From Candidatus Zambryskibacteria bacterium CG10_big_fil_rev_8_21_14_0_10_42_12 (GTDB lineage: Bacteria > Patescibacteriota > Minisyncoccia > Phycocordibacterales > 1-14-0-10-42-12): a DNA stretch of 41,294 nucleotides. Below the pieces are notes generated by a model. The model made no database searches, was not told the origin of the DNA, and saw only the letters and a program-made list of their open reading frames with translations. The DNA is taken from contig PCXL01000011.1 in NCBI GenBank assembly GCA_002787695.1, positions 202,250 through 243,543 of the forward strand. Direction: 5' to 3'. This document shows positions 1-7,460 of this stretch, one piece after another; the stretch's first letter is position 1; the number at the start of each line of letters is the position of its first letter. The position numbers were made by a program, and so were the translations under genes.

Positions 1-2
1 TT

Positions 3-942
3 CTCGATGGCGATCTGCGTGTTGTTGCGACGAGTCGTTCTTTTTGTGATGCGTTCGGTCTTGATCATGATAGTACCTATGATCGTTTGTTTTATGAACT
101 GGGTAATCAAGAATGGAATATCCCTTCTTTACGAATTTTACTTGAAGAAGTTATTCCAAAACATACGGTTTCACGGATATGAAGTAACTGCTGATTTTAC
201 GTTACTCGGCAAACGTACTATGAGTATAAATGCACAAGAAGTGATCTATAAAAACGGCAGAAGAAAAATGCTTCTCTCTATTTTTGACATAACTAATCAA
301 CGAGACTTAGAATCTGAAAAAGAAAACCTCGTACAGCAAAAAGACTTACTATTAAAGGAAATGCGTCATCGAATCGCAAATAGTTTGCAGTTGATTGCAA
401 GCATTCTATTGATTAAGGCTGATATTGTTAAATCCAAAGAAACAAAAGCTCATCTCGAAGATGTTCACGAGAGGATTATGTCAGTTGCAACAGTGCAGAG
501 ACAGCTTAATGCTGGCGGGTTGGGTGAACAAGTATTGATCGGTCCCTATTTAAGAAGTTTATGTAAAAGCCTTGCACGATCTATGATTGGGAATCGTAAA
601 CCTATCACCCTTTCAGTCAAAGCAAAGAAAGCAATTGTGTCGCCCGAAGCCGCCATTAGTCTCGGTCTCATTACTGCAGAACTTGTCATCAATTCTATTA
701 AACATGCATTTCCTGCCAATAAGACAGGTAAGGTGCTCGTTACCTATGAAGTTACAAATTCAGGATGGGTATTGTGTGTCACGGACAATGGTGTCGGACG
801 TAAACAATATTCAGAACAAGAGCGTAGTGGATTGGGTACCAGTATTGTAAAAGCTTTGGCGAATCAATTAAGTGCGTATATCAAAACAGAAAGTAGTTCA
901 AGGGGCACCTCAGTATCATTTATACACGCAGAGAATGGGTAG
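3..942 (+). CDS. PAS domain / HisKA_2-type histidine kinase, 5' partial, frameshifted
   Basis: Sensor kinase cut by the left window edge and broken by a frameshift. From base 3 the third frame reads a PAS-like stretch (LDGDLRVVATSRSFCDAFGL, then FYELGNQEWNIPSLRILLEE) that resembles the PAS domain found in CheR-PAS kinases; it runs into TGA at 180-182. The domain continues in the first frame with FHGYEV...LGKRTM...LLSIFDIT, then the phosphoacceptor segment EMRHRIANSLQ (His at 367-369), the N box AELVINSIKHAF, the G1 box TDNGVG and GLGTSIV, ending at TAG 942. The switch lies at about 168-172 in a run of T; two missing T or one extra base would explain it. The hydrophobic N-terminus obtained by starting at the ATG at 7 is therefore out of frame and not real. 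Either an assembly or homopolymer error or a decayed gene. Family call is solid, signal and partner unknown. Confidence 0.8.
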   Translation, partial: SMAICVLLRRVVLFVMRSVLIMIVPMIVCFMNWVIKNGISLLYEFYLKKLFQNIRFHGYEVTADFTLLGKRTMSINAQEVIYKNGRRKMLLSIFDITNQRDLESEKENLVQQKDLLLKEMRHRIANSLQLIASILLIKADIVKSKETKAHLEDVHERIMSVATVQRQLNAGGLGEQVLIGPYLRSLCKSLARSMIGNRKPITLSVKAKKAIVSPEAAISLGLITAELVINSIKHAFPANKTGKVLVTYEVTNSGWVLCVTDNGVGRKQYSEQERSGLGTSIVKALANQLSAYIKTESSSRGTSVSFIHAENG

Positions 943-1004
943 GTTTCACGATACCCTTATTTTTATACGTAAATATGCTATGTAACCTTCAGAAAAAAGA
1001 GGTA

Positions 1005-1037
1005 TAAAAGTGAAAGCGCCGGGGTTCATCCGGCGCT
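1005..1037 (-). terminator. Rho-independent terminator for the minus-strand tRNA-Ala unit
   Basis: A perfect 8-bp stem AGCGCCGG (1015-1022) / CCGGCGCT (1030-1037) with a 7-nt loop. Read on the minus strand it is followed by TTTCACTTTTATA, so it points away from tRNA-Ala and would end that transcript. On the plus strand there is no T tract after it. Confidence 0.6.
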
Positions 1038-1039
1038 TC

Positions 1040-1290
1040 GGAAAAAGGTCCGCTTGCGCTATTGACCTTGGAGCCATTTGGGTGCAAGGTCGAAGACGTT
1101 TTGCTGTCTCGTAGTCCTCGCCGTCACTCGTAAAATTTCACGACAGAGGAGATTCGCCCGCGACTCAAGATTTTTTCGTCAAAAAATTTTGGTCTGGGCA
1201 CCGGCTCACTCCTGAATTGTGCTCAATTCAGCCTTTGGTCGTTCCGCCGTTCGAATCTCCTAGTGCCCTACAAAAATATAATTGCTCCAC
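1040..1290 (-). ncRNA. Candidate structured RNA downstream of tRNA-Ala (pseudoknot-capable)
   Basis: About 250 nt without a coding frame, lying between tRNA-Ala and a terminator on the same strand. Visible perfect pairings (plus coordinates): AGGAGATTCG 1147-1156 with CGAATCTCCT 1252-1261; GGGCAC 1196-1201 with GTGCCC 1263-1268, interleaved with the first pair and so forming a pseudoknot; hairpins CTGAATTG/CAATTCAG 1212-1231, ATTTTTT/AAAAAAT 1170-1187 and GACCTTG/CAAGGTC 1064-1091. I looked for tmRNA, RNase P RNA and SRP RNA signatures and recognised none. Strand is inferred from the tRNA promoter and the terminator. It may be an independent RNA or a long trailer of the tRNA transcript. Confidence 0.45.
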
Positions 1291-1338
1291 GTATTCGCAT
1301 GGAGCTCATTATTTTTGTGGACCCTAGGAGATTCGAAC
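1249..1338. repeat. About 40-bp inverted repeat copying the tRNA-Ala 3' end
   Basis: Left arm 1249-1289 and right arm 1300-1338 are near-perfect inverted copies around a 10-nt loop. The right arm covers the T-loop, T-stem and 3' acceptor strand of tRNA-Ala plus its immediate flank; the left arm repeats GTTCGAATCTCCTAG exactly (15 of 15) and then diverges by a few substitutions and gaps. In RNA form the arms would compete with normal tRNA folding until the transcript is processed. Confidence 0.75.
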
Positions 1339-1390
1339 TCCTGACCTCCTCATTGCAAATGAGGCGCTCTACCAACTAAGCTAAGGGCCC
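1318..1390 (-). tRNA. tRNA-Ala (anticodon UGC)
   Basis: The reverse complement folds as a complete 73-nt tRNA. The acceptor stem GGGCCCT pairs with AGGGTCC and contains G3:U70, the major alanine identity element. The D-arm region is AGCTTAGTTGGTAGAGC, the anticodon stem is CCTCA/TGAGG with loop TTTGCAA (anticodon TGC), and the T-arm is AGGAG-TTCGAAT-CTCCT. The discriminator base is A73. The genome does not encode CCA (the next bases are CAA), so a CCA-adding enzyme is needed. Its synthetase gene, alaS, is in the same window. Confidence 0.97.
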
Positions 1391-1407
1391 GTTAGAAACT
1401 GGCACAT

Positions 1408-1436
1408 AGTATACATATATTGTCTATTTCTGACAA
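1408..1436 (-). promoter_or_regulatory. Promoter of tRNA-Ala
   Basis: On the minus strand TTGTCA (1436-1431) and TATACT (1413-1408) are separated by exactly 17 nt. Initiation would fall near 1401, about 11 nt before the mature tRNA 5' end. Confidence 0.75.
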
Positions 1437-1507
1437 TAAACAATTCTGTATATTATCACCACCAAACATTCCATAAAAAATTCATGCGTCTGTAGTATCA
1501 TAAAGAT

Positions 1508-2407
1508 ATGAAATTGCCTTTCTCTCCAGGTATCTTTTACATTAGTCTGGTTGCGGTCATTGCTGCATTCGGCATGGTGATTGTGAAGTATGAATCAGAT
1601 AAACAAGAGATTGTCTCTATCATTCAAGACCTGGTTGTGGCTCAACAAGAAAATCTTGCATCTACACAGCAGGAACTCGAAGATTTGCGTGCAGAAAGTA
1701 CAGAGCTGGCACTCCTCAAGGAAACAGAGATTCAAGAACAAAATGAACGTCTACAAGACCTTTCAAGTCGTTTAGCAACACTGCAAACAACACCTAAGAC
1801 AAATAGCACGACGGATATTGTAAATTCTTGGAATAGTGCAGTGTATAGAGTGGTATGTCGTTACACAACCTCACGAGGCACTGCATTTACGCAAACAGGA
1901 TCTGGACTCGGGTTTAATTTGAGCGACAGCGCTATTTTTATGACAAACAAGCATGTGCTTACCCCTGAAGATCCGGGAATTTTGGACAAATGTACCGTGA
2001 GTCAAAACGGAGTAGACCTTTTTGCACTTGATCTGCAAAAAACACGTGTAGATGTGTCTCTTGATTTTGCGTATAACACATTTTCTGGACCACAAAATGT
2101 ATTTAAAAAGAAACTCGTAAACGAACATATTTGTCGAAGCTCGTCGGTGTCGCAAGGAGAGTCTATTGTCATCCTTGGATATCCGATCACGGGTGTCAAA
2201 AATAGCGCCACTGTAACAGAGGGAATTATTGCCGGCTTTGAGGATGATTACTATGTGACATCTGCCAAAATCGAGCAAGGTAATTCTGGTGGTGCAGCAG
2301 TACTCACGTCCCAATCGTGTCTCTTGGGGCTCCCAACGTTTGCACAGGTGGGAAAGGTGGAATCTCTTGCGCGTATTTTGAAGCTTGAAAAGTTGATTGA
2401 CTTATAA
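1508..2407 (+). CDS. Membrane-anchored trypsin-like serine protease
   Basis: A 299-residue protein with one N-terminal membrane segment (about residues 8-27), a coiled-coil stretch (about 30-92, rich in Q, E and L) and a chymotrypsin/DegP-fold protease domain. The likely triad is His149 (TNKHVL), Asp186 (LDFAY) and Ser260 (GNSGGA); the oxyanion-loop motif GNSGG is intact. No PDZ domain follows, unlike DegP/HtrA, so the coiled coil may mediate oligomerisation or substrate contact. It should sit on the outer face of the membrane. The start ATG at 1508 follows a possible -10 TAGTAT at 1493 by only 9 nt. The gene stands alone: tRNA-Ala diverges upstream and a terminator lies downstream. Substrate unknown. 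Confidence 0.85.
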   Translation: MKLPFSPGIFYISLVAVIAAFGMVIVKYESDKQEIVSIIQDLVVAQQENLASTQQELEDLRAESTELALLKETEIQEQNERLQDLSSRLATLQTTPKTNSTTDIVNSWNSAVYRVVCRYTTSRGTAFTQTGSGLGFNLSDSAIFMTNKHVLTPEDPGILDKCTVSQNGVDLFALDLQKTRVDVSLDFAYNTFSGPQNVFKKKLVNEHICRSSSVSQGESIVILGYPITGVKNSATVTEGIIAGFEDDYYVTSAKIEQGNSGGAAVLTSQSCLLGLPTFAQVGKVESLARILKLEKLIDL

Positions 2408-2440
2408 AGAGATTCTTGTAAGAACCGCTGCTCTCCAATA

Positions 2441-2471
2441 GTCGTCCTAGTCTGACCGAGGCGACTTTTTT
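2441..2471 (+). terminator. Rho-independent terminator after the protease gene
   Basis: GTCG-T-CCT pairs with AGG-CGAC (one bulged T) around a 10-nt loop, followed directly by six T. It separates the protease gene from the ATP synthase operon. Confidence 0.7.
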
Positions 2472-2478
2472 ATCCACT

Positions 2479-2507
2479 TTGACTCTATATATGAAGCGCG
2501 ATATGAT
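2479..2507 (+). promoter_or_regulatory. Promoter of the ATP synthase operon
   Basis: TTGACT (2479-2484), a 17-nt spacer, then TATGAT (2502-2507). Initiation near 2514 would leave a leader of under 10 nt before ATG 2522. Confidence 0.75.
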
Positions 2508-2521
2508 ACCCATCTTTGTGT

Positions 2522-2830
2522 ATGGAAATGAACACTGAAAAAACACCTGATATACAACCTTTGATTAAGAAGCGTGACGCGCTCCGTCACCGCATGTTTC
2601 TCCTAATACTTGAAATCGCTCTGTGGTTTGGTATCCCAGCCTTTGGTGCATTTTTCTTGGGAAATTACATAGATGACATATATGGCACAGGGCACAGATA
2701 CCTGCTCATCTTTTTGATAATTGCATTTGTACTCTCGTGGGTTGCTATTATCTGGCGGACAAAAACTTTGTCTAAAAAGCTCGCGGAAGCAGAGAAAGAA
2801 GTGAGAGAGTTTAAAGAAAGCCAAAAATAA
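2522..2830 (+). CDS. AtpZ/AtpI-like F0 accessory membrane protein
   Basis: A protein of about 102 residues with two membrane segments (roughly ALWFGIPAFGAFFLGNYI and LLIFLIIAFVLSWVAIIW) joined by a short loop, and a charged C-terminal helix rich in K and E. Size, topology and position as first gene of an atp operon match the ATPase_gene1 (AtpZ/AtpI) family, which assists assembly of the c-ring or ion handling. ATG 2522 is preferred because it lies just behind a strong promoter; an in-frame TTG at 2516 would add two residues, and ATG 2528 is a further option. It is followed after 1 nt by atpB. Function is assigned from context and topology rather than catalytic motifs. Confidence 0.75.
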   Translation: MEMNTEKTPDIQPLIKKRDALRHRMFLLILEIALWFGIPAFGAFFLGNYIDDIYGTGHRYLLIFLIIAFVLSWVAIIWRTKTLSKKLAEAEKEVREFKESQK

Positions 2831-2831
2831 T

Positions 2832-3632
2832 ATGGGATTTTTACAAATAGGAGGAGACATACCAAAAGTTGAGCCAGACATCATATTTACTGTCTTTAGC
2901 TTTCCTATATCAAATACATTTCTAGGGATTACACTAGTTTTGCTTATGGTACTCAGTTTTTCTTATTTTGTGGTACGTAAGTTTTCTATTACACCGAGAA
3001 ATCATACTCAAACGGTTGTGGAGATGGTGTATGTTGGTATGGAAGATTTACTCGAACAGGTGGCAGGGAGACGCGACGTAGCAGTATTTCTCGCTCCTGT
3101 AATTCTTGGTATGTTTGTTTTTATAGGTGTTGCTAACCTGCTCTCTCTGATTCCAATTTTCAATACAGTCACCTATGACGGTGTCGCAATATTTCGAACG
3201 CCGACGGCAGACTTCAATACTACATTTGCCATGGCGCTTGTGATGATTCTCTTTATTCAGATGCAATCTATCGTTAAGGGTGGTTTCTTCCAGTACCTCG
3301 GTAAGTTCTTTCAATTCCATGAAGTTTACAAAGGATTTAAAAAAAGTATGGGAGATGGGTTTATGGCGATCATCAACTTTCTCATTGGTCTTTTGGATAT
3401 TATTTCAGAAGGTGCACGAGTAGTATCGCTTTCTTTGCGTCTCTTTGGTAACATATATGCCGGCGAAGTTTTGGTGGTTATTCTCCTTGGCGCTTTCGCC
3501 TACGCACTCCCATCTGTCTGGATATCTCTTTCAATCCTCTTTGGAGTGGTGCAAGCAGTAGTGTTCGGTGCATTGTCAGCGGCATACTATTCTATCTCTA
3601 TGCCACCCCCCGATGGGGAAGCAGCGAGTTAG
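2832..3632 (+). CDS. atpB: ATP synthase F0 subunit a
   Basis: The stator a subunit forms the ion half-channels against the c-ring. At 266 residues with five to six hydrophobic segments it is of normal size. The essential arginine is R203 within SLRLFGNIYAGE, and the conserved TPTADFNTT block lies at about residues 123-131. The C-terminus carries the usual long hydrophobic helix ending in GALSAAYYSISM. It starts 1 nt after the AtpZ-like gene and is followed by a 48-nt AT-rich gap before the c subunit. Together with the c-subunit motif (see atpE) it may serve a Na+ rather than an H+ path; I cannot decide that from this sequence alone. Confidence 0.96.
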   Translation: MGFLQIGGDIPKVEPDIIFTVFSFPISNTFLGITLVLLMVLSFSYFVVRKFSITPRNHTQTVVEMVYVGMEDLLEQVAGRRDVAVFLAPVILGMFVFIGVANLLSLIPIFNTVTYDGVAIFRTPTADFNTTFAMALVMILFIQMQSIVKGGFFQYLGKFFQFHEVYKGFKKSMGDGFMAIINFLIGLLDIISEGARVVSLSLRLFGNIYAGEVLVVILLGAFAYALPSVWISLSILFGVVQAVVFGALSAAYYSISMPPPDGEAAS

Positions 3633-3680
3633 TTTTATTATTGATTATTAATTTAAGTTATTTATATGGAAGGTGAAATC

Positions 3681-3899
3681 ATGAATAATGTAGAGGCAGC
3701 ACGACTCATTGCAAAGGGTCTCACGTCTCTTTCTATGTTCGGTTCAGGTATTGGTGAAGGTTATTTGATCGGTAAGGCGCTCGAAGCTATTGGACGCAAT
3801 CCAGATCAGACCGGCTCAATCTTCTCAAAGATGATTATTGGTGTGGCTATGGCGGAATCGACAGCCATCTACGCTTTGGTCATGTTCTTCATTATCTAG
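3681..3899 (+). CDS. atpE: ATP synthase F0 subunit c, two-carboxylate type
   Basis: The rotor-ring proteolipid: two membrane helices with the polar loop RNPDQTG. Numbered from M1 at 3681 (72 residues), E59 in helix 2 (AESTAIY) is the ion-binding carboxylate. Helix 1 carries a second carboxylate, E26, in GIGEGY, and S60 and Y64 are also present. The E26-E59 spacing of 33 equals that of E32/E65 in the two-carboxylate Na+ rotor of Fusobacterium nucleatum. I chose ATG 3681 over the in-frame ATG 3666 because AAGGTGA lies 4 nt before it, which also gives the usual c-subunit length. A long hairpin follows the stop codon directly. Confidence 0.95.
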   Translation: MNNVEAARLIAKGLTSLSMFGSGIGEGYLIGKALEAIGRNPDQTGSIFSKMIIGVAMAESTAIYALVMFFII

Positions 3900-3901
3900 G
3901 A

Positions 3902-4014
3902 CGAGAAAATATTCTGTTTGCGGCGTTGCCGATTCCGCCTGCTTCTGCAATGTAGAAAGGACTACATTTTAGTCGCAGTGCTCATCGGCGCCTTGCATCC
4001 AAAGCATTTTCTCG
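3902..4014 (+). repeat. Long nested hairpin in the atpE-atpF gap
   Basis: Four nested perfect pairings fill the gap: CGAGAAAAT 3902-3910 with ATTTTCTCG 4006-4014; GCCGAT 3928-3933 with ATCGGC 3984-3989; CTGC 3945-3948 with GCAG 3975-3978; AATGTAG 3949-3955 with CTACATT 3962-3968. There is no T tract, so this is not a classical terminator. Position right after the c-subunit stop suggests an mRNA-processing or stability element. Confidence 0.7.
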
Positions 4015-4051
4015 CCCTAGACTAGAGTTGTTTAATTTTAGGTAACACAAT

Positions 4052-4555
4052 ATGCAAATTTTAGAAATTCTTGGAAAAATTGGTTTCGATTGGAAACTCG
4101 CGCTTGCGAACCTCATCAACATTGGGATTATTTTCCTCGTGCTCTATAAATTTGCATTTAAACCAATTAAGCAAAAAATAGTGGAGCGAGAAGCTGCCAT
4201 TAAAAAAGGTTTGAATGAAGCACATAAGGCAGAGATTGCACGTCAAGAAGCAGAAGATGAAAAGGATGAAGTGCTTGCGCAGGCAAAGCGAGACGCAGTG
4301 CTTATGCTCGAAGAGGCAGAGAAGCAGAGAAAGAACATTTTAAAAGATGCAGAAACAAAGGCTCTCAAAGAACGAGAGAATATCCTTCATAAGGCACAAC
4401 TGGAAATTGAAGGAAAACAAGCAGAAATGGAGCGTGTTCTTAGTGAAAAGTCTGCAGAACTTATTTCACGTGGCGTGAGCGCTATGCTCCAAGAGGAAAT
4501 GACACCAGAGATAAACGACCGCATCATTAAAAAAATGACGAGCCATGGCAAATAG
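4052..4555 (+). CDS. atpF: ATP synthase F0 subunit b
   Basis: Peripheral-stalk subunit. One N-terminal membrane helix (about residues 17-35, LALANLINIGIIFLVLYKFA) is followed by a long charged helix rich in E, K, A and R (about 40-140) typical of the b-subunit dimer, then a short C-terminal region that binds delta. At 167 residues it is of ordinary size. The gene overlaps atpH by 11 nt, implying coupled translation of the two stalk proteins. Only one b gene is seen, so a homodimer is expected. Confidence 0.93.
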   Translation: MQILEILGKIGFDWKLALANLINIGIIFLVLYKFAFKPIKQKIVEREAAIKKGLNEAHKAEIARQEAEDEKDEVLAQAKRDAVLMLEEAEKQRKNILKDAETKALKERENILHKAQLEIEGKQAEMERVLSEKSAELISRGVSAMLQEEMTPEINDRIIKKMTSHGK

Positions 4556-4934
4556 TCTAAAGGCAAAAGATCTAGCACGTCTCGTGCTACACAAAGTGCA
4601 GAGTGGTGAAGATCCAAAAGAAGTACTTGTACACATGGAATCTTATCTGGAGAAAGTGAATCGATCTGATCTGTATCTGCTCGTGCTCAGATACACAAAA
4701 ATACTCTATGAGCAGAATGTGTCACGACATTCTGCAGAAATAACATCATCACACGATATAAAATCCGGTACGGTAAATGAAATTGTAGAAAAACTTACGG
4801 ATGAAAAAGTTGTTCACAGAGAAACGGTAGATAAGGAAATGATTGGGGGATTCGAAGCTATATATAAAGACAGAAAAATCGGTATTAATCTCGCAAAAAA
4901 TATAGAAGCGTTTAAAAAGCATTTAACAAAATAA
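4545..4934 (+). CDS. atpH: ATP synthase F1 subunit delta, shortened
   Basis: Links the b dimer to the top of the alpha/beta head. It is only 129 residues, against about 175 in typical bacteria. The C-terminal region VDKEMIGGFEAIYKDRKIGI matches the conserved end of delta (usually IGG...D), while the N-terminal helical bundle is shortened. It starts inside atpF (ATG 4545, TAG of atpF at 4553-4555) and ends 10 nt before atpA. A coding-region inverted repeat GCAGAATGT/ACATTCTGC lies around 4713-4736. Assignment rests on operon position and the C-terminal motif. Confidence 0.85.
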   Translation: MANSLKAKDLARLVLHKVQSGEDPKEVLVHMESYLEKVNRSDLYLLVLRYTKILYEQNVSRHSAEITSSHDIKSGTVNEIVEKLTDEKVVHRETVDKEMIGGFEAIYKDRKIGINLAKNIEAFKKHLTK

Positions 4935-4944
4935 TTTATAAGGT

Positions 4945-6435
4945 ATGTCCTCAAAGCAATTCATAGAACAACTCGAAAAGAAAATAGATTCATTCTCTCG
5001 TAAAGAAACTGATGCAGAAATCGGACGCGTGGTTGATGCGGGAGATGGTATTGCACATGTCTCTGGTCTTTCGGGAGTCGAAAGTATGGAAATGCTTGAG
5101 TTTTCTGGAGGTGTATCTGGAATTGCGTTTAACCTAGAGGCAGACTCAGTTGGTGCGGTTATTTTAGGAGAATTTGCACATATTACAGAAGGAACAACGG
5201 TTACTCGAACCAAAAAGATTCTTTCAGTACCAGTGGGTAAAGCGCTTGTGGGACGTATTGTAAATCCACTCTGTGAACCGATAGACGGTAAAGGATTAAT
5301 CGATACAGCAGAACACGGACGTATTGAAAAGAAAGCACCAGGCGTGATGAGTCGTGAACCGGTTAATCAGCCGCTCCAAACTGGTATTAAGGCAATTGAC
5401 GTGCTTGTGCCGGTGGGACGAGGACAGCGAGAACTTATTATCGGGGACAGACAAACCGGAAAAACCACAGTAGCGATTGACACAATTTTGAATCAAAAGG
5501 GGCGAGGAGTTAAATGTATCTATGTAGCAATTGGTCAGAAAAAATCAAACGTAGCTCGTATTGCGAAGCGCCTCGAAGATGCGGGAGCTATGGAATACAC
5601 CACCATTGTGGCATCGGGAGCGTCTGAGAGTGCGGCGCTTACATACCTTGCGCCATATACAGGGGCAACTATTGCTGAATATTTTATGGACAAGGGCGAA
5701 GACACGCTCGTAGTCTATGATGATCTTTCAAAACATGCAGTTGCATATCGAGAAATTTCTTTGCTTCTTCGCAGACCTCCAGGACGTGAAGCATATCCAG
5801 GAGATGTGTTTTATATTCATTCACGCCTGTTGGAGCGTGCATGTCGCCGCAATGTTGAGCACGGAGGAGGTTCTATGACAGCACTGCCTATCATTGAAAC
5901 GCAGGCAGGAGATGTCTCTGCGTATATTCCAACAAACGTCATTTCTATTACAGACGGACAGATTTTCTTGGAATCGAACCTTTTCTTTAAAGGCATTCGT
6001 CCAGCTATCAACGTGGGACTCTCTGTATCTCGTGTGGGAGGCTCAGCACAGCTCAAGAGTATGAAAAAAGCAGCAGGACGGGTGAAGCTTGACCTTGCGC
6101 AGTTCCGAGAACTTGAGTCATTCTCACAGTTTGCGGGAGACTTGGACAAAGAGACCAAAGCACGCCTTGATCGCGGAGCACGACTCGTAGAAGCGTTGAA
6201 GCAGGGACAAAACGCACCGATCGATACGCCACTCCAGATTATCTGGATGTATGCAGTGTCAAATGGATTGTTTGATGATGCGGATATTGTCGACATGACA
6301 GCTATAGAGAAAAGCTTGTACACGTATCTCGAATCAAATCAAAAAGAATTGCTAAAGGAACTTTTGAACACATGGAGCGAAGAGGTGGAAGGAAAAATAA
6401 AAGAAGCAGTGGCTAAATTTAAGATACAAATGTAA
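4945..6435 (+). CDS. atpA: ATP synthase F1 subunit alpha
   Basis: Non-catalytic nucleotide-binding subunit of the F1 head, 496 residues. The Walker A motif GDRQTGKT is at 167-174, followed by AIDTILNQ; the alpha signature region [17 protein letters not shown] is present at about 352-368 and includes the serine/arginine of the alpha arginine finger loop. The N-terminal beta-barrel ([16 protein letters not shown]) and C-terminal helical domain are complete. It begins 10 nt after atpH and is followed by a 117-nt gap filled by a long inverted repeat. Confidence 0.98.
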   Translation: MSSKQFIEQLEKKIDSFSRKETDAEIGRVVDAGDGIAHVSGLSGVESMEMLEFSGGVSGIAFNLEADSVGAVILGEFAHITEGTTVTRTKKILSVPVGKALVGRIVNPLCEPIDGKGLIDTAEHGRIEKKAPGVMSREPVNQPLQTGIKAIDVLVPVGRGQRELIIGDRQTGKTTVAIDTILNQKGRGVKCIYVAIGQKKSNVARIAKRLEDAGAMEYTTIVASGASESAALTYLAPYTGATIAEYFMDKGEDTLVVYDDLSKHAVAYREISLLLRRPPGREAYPGDVFYIHSRLLERACRRNVEHGGGSMTALPIIETQAGDVSAYIPTNVISITDGQIFLESNLFFKGIRPAINVGLSVSRVGGSAQLKSMKKAAGRVKLDLAQFRELESFSQFAGDLDKETKARLDRGARLVEALKQGQNAPIDTPLQIIWMYAVSNGLFDDADIVDMTAIEKSLYTYLESNQKELLKELLNTWSEEVEGKIKEAVAKFKIQM

Positions 6436-6437
6436 AT

Positions 6438-6543
6438 ATACTAATATACGAATAATACAAATCTACAAATGACTACAAATAATTCCACTGTATTTCTGAT
6501 TCGTAGCCATTCGTTATCATTCGTACCATTTGTAGATTAGTAT
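6438..6543 (+). repeat. About 44-nt-arm inverted repeat in the atpA-atpG gap
   Basis: Left arm 6438-6480 and right arm 6499-6543 are imperfect inverted copies starting ATACTAAT and ending ATTAGTAT, with a loop of about 18 nt. Both arms consist of short variations on TACAAAT/TACGAAT. Almost the whole gap is this element. Confidence 0.7.
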
Positions 6544-6552
6544 AATGAAATT

Positions 6553-7455
6553 ATGTCGAGTTCTAAAGTTATCAAGGGAAAAATAAAAACAGTCGGAAGC
6601 ATTAAGAAAATGACGCGTGCCATGGAAATGATCGCGCGTACCAAGATGAAGAAAAACATTGATAATGCGCTCTCTGCCAGGCCTTATGCTGTGTATGCAC
6701 GTGAACTCTTGGTAAATTTGACTCGTAAAGAAAGAATCTCTCACGAACTTTTGAATATGGGCAAAGGAGAAAAAAACCTCGTGGTGCTCGTCGCATCAGA
6801 CCGCGGACTTTGTGGTGGGTACAATACAAATATACTTCGTAAGTATCATTCAGTATTGAACGAAGGAAATCATACAGATTTGATTGTTATCGGTCGTCGT
6901 GCGGAAAATATGGCTCGAAAAACAGGAAAAAAAGTTTTGTATGCCGTGACACCACTCGGAGACAGTATTACGACAGATATTGCAGATCAAATTAGCACAA
7001 AAGTTACCGAGGCTTTTTTGTCGGGAGAATATAAAAAAGTAGTTGCTATCTATACGAACTTTATTTCATCACTCAAACAGGTGACAACAGTAAAAACTAT
7101 TTTACCTATTAGTGCTGAAACTTTGGAGGAAACTATCGTGCGGGCGGGAGACGAAGATGGTGGAATCAATATAGCTGAGACTACAAGAAACCTCTCACTC
7201 TATACGCTCGAGCCAAATGCAGAAGAAGTCTTAGGAGCATTTGTGCCACATTTAGTCACGACAGAGATTCTCCAAGTGCTTTTAGAAGCAAAAGCGAGTG
7301 AGGAAAGTATGCGTATGTTTGCCATGAAGAATGCAACTGATTCGGCAGGGAAGTTACAAGATAAACTGACGATATCTTTTAACAAGGCGCGTCAGGCAGG
7401 TATTACGAGAGAAATTGCAGAGATTTCGTCGGGAGCGGACGCGCTGCAAATGTAA
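6553..7455 (+). CDS. atpG: ATP synthase F1 subunit gamma
   Basis: Central rotor shaft, 300 residues. The N-terminal helix KTVGSIKKMTRAMEMIA and the C-terminal helix (FNKARQAGITREIAEISSGA) are the two strands of the antiparallel coiled coil that turns inside alpha3beta3. The middle Rossmann-like domain contains VASDRGLCGGYN, the family's best-conserved internal block. Normal length for the family. ATG 6553 lies just after the right arm of an inverted repeat that ends 9 nt upstream, so the hairpin could affect ribosome access. Confidence 0.97.
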   Translation: MSSSKVIKGKIKTVGSIKKMTRAMEMIARTKMKKNIDNALSARPYAVYARELLVNLTRKERISHELLNMGKGEKNLVVLVASDRGLCGGYNTNILRKYHSVLNEGNHTDLIVIGRRAENMARKTGKKVLYAVTPLGDSITTDIADQISTKVTEAFLSGEYKKVVAIYTNFISSLKQVTTVKTILPISAETLEETIVRAGDEDGGINIAETTRNLSLYTLEPNAEEVLGAFVPHLVTTEILQVLLEAKASEESMRMFAMKNATDSAGKLQDKLTISFNKARQAGITREIAEISSGADALQM

Positions 7456-7460
7456 AGTGT

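Noticed and set aside
7-170. Hydrophobic N-terminus of the histidine kinase read from ATG 7
   Set aside because: The third frame over the same bases encodes a recognisable PAS domain, so the first-frame reading is an artefact of the frameshift near 170.
1040-1290. tmRNA or RNase P RNA
   Set aside because: No tag-peptide frame, no tRNA-like end with matching T-stem, and no GAGGAAAGUCC-type core were found on either strand.
4713-4736. GCAGAATGT/ACATTCTGC as another copy of the zwf/dnaK operator
   Set aside because: Arms are in the opposite order, spacing differs, and it lies inside atpH; probably a chance hairpin.
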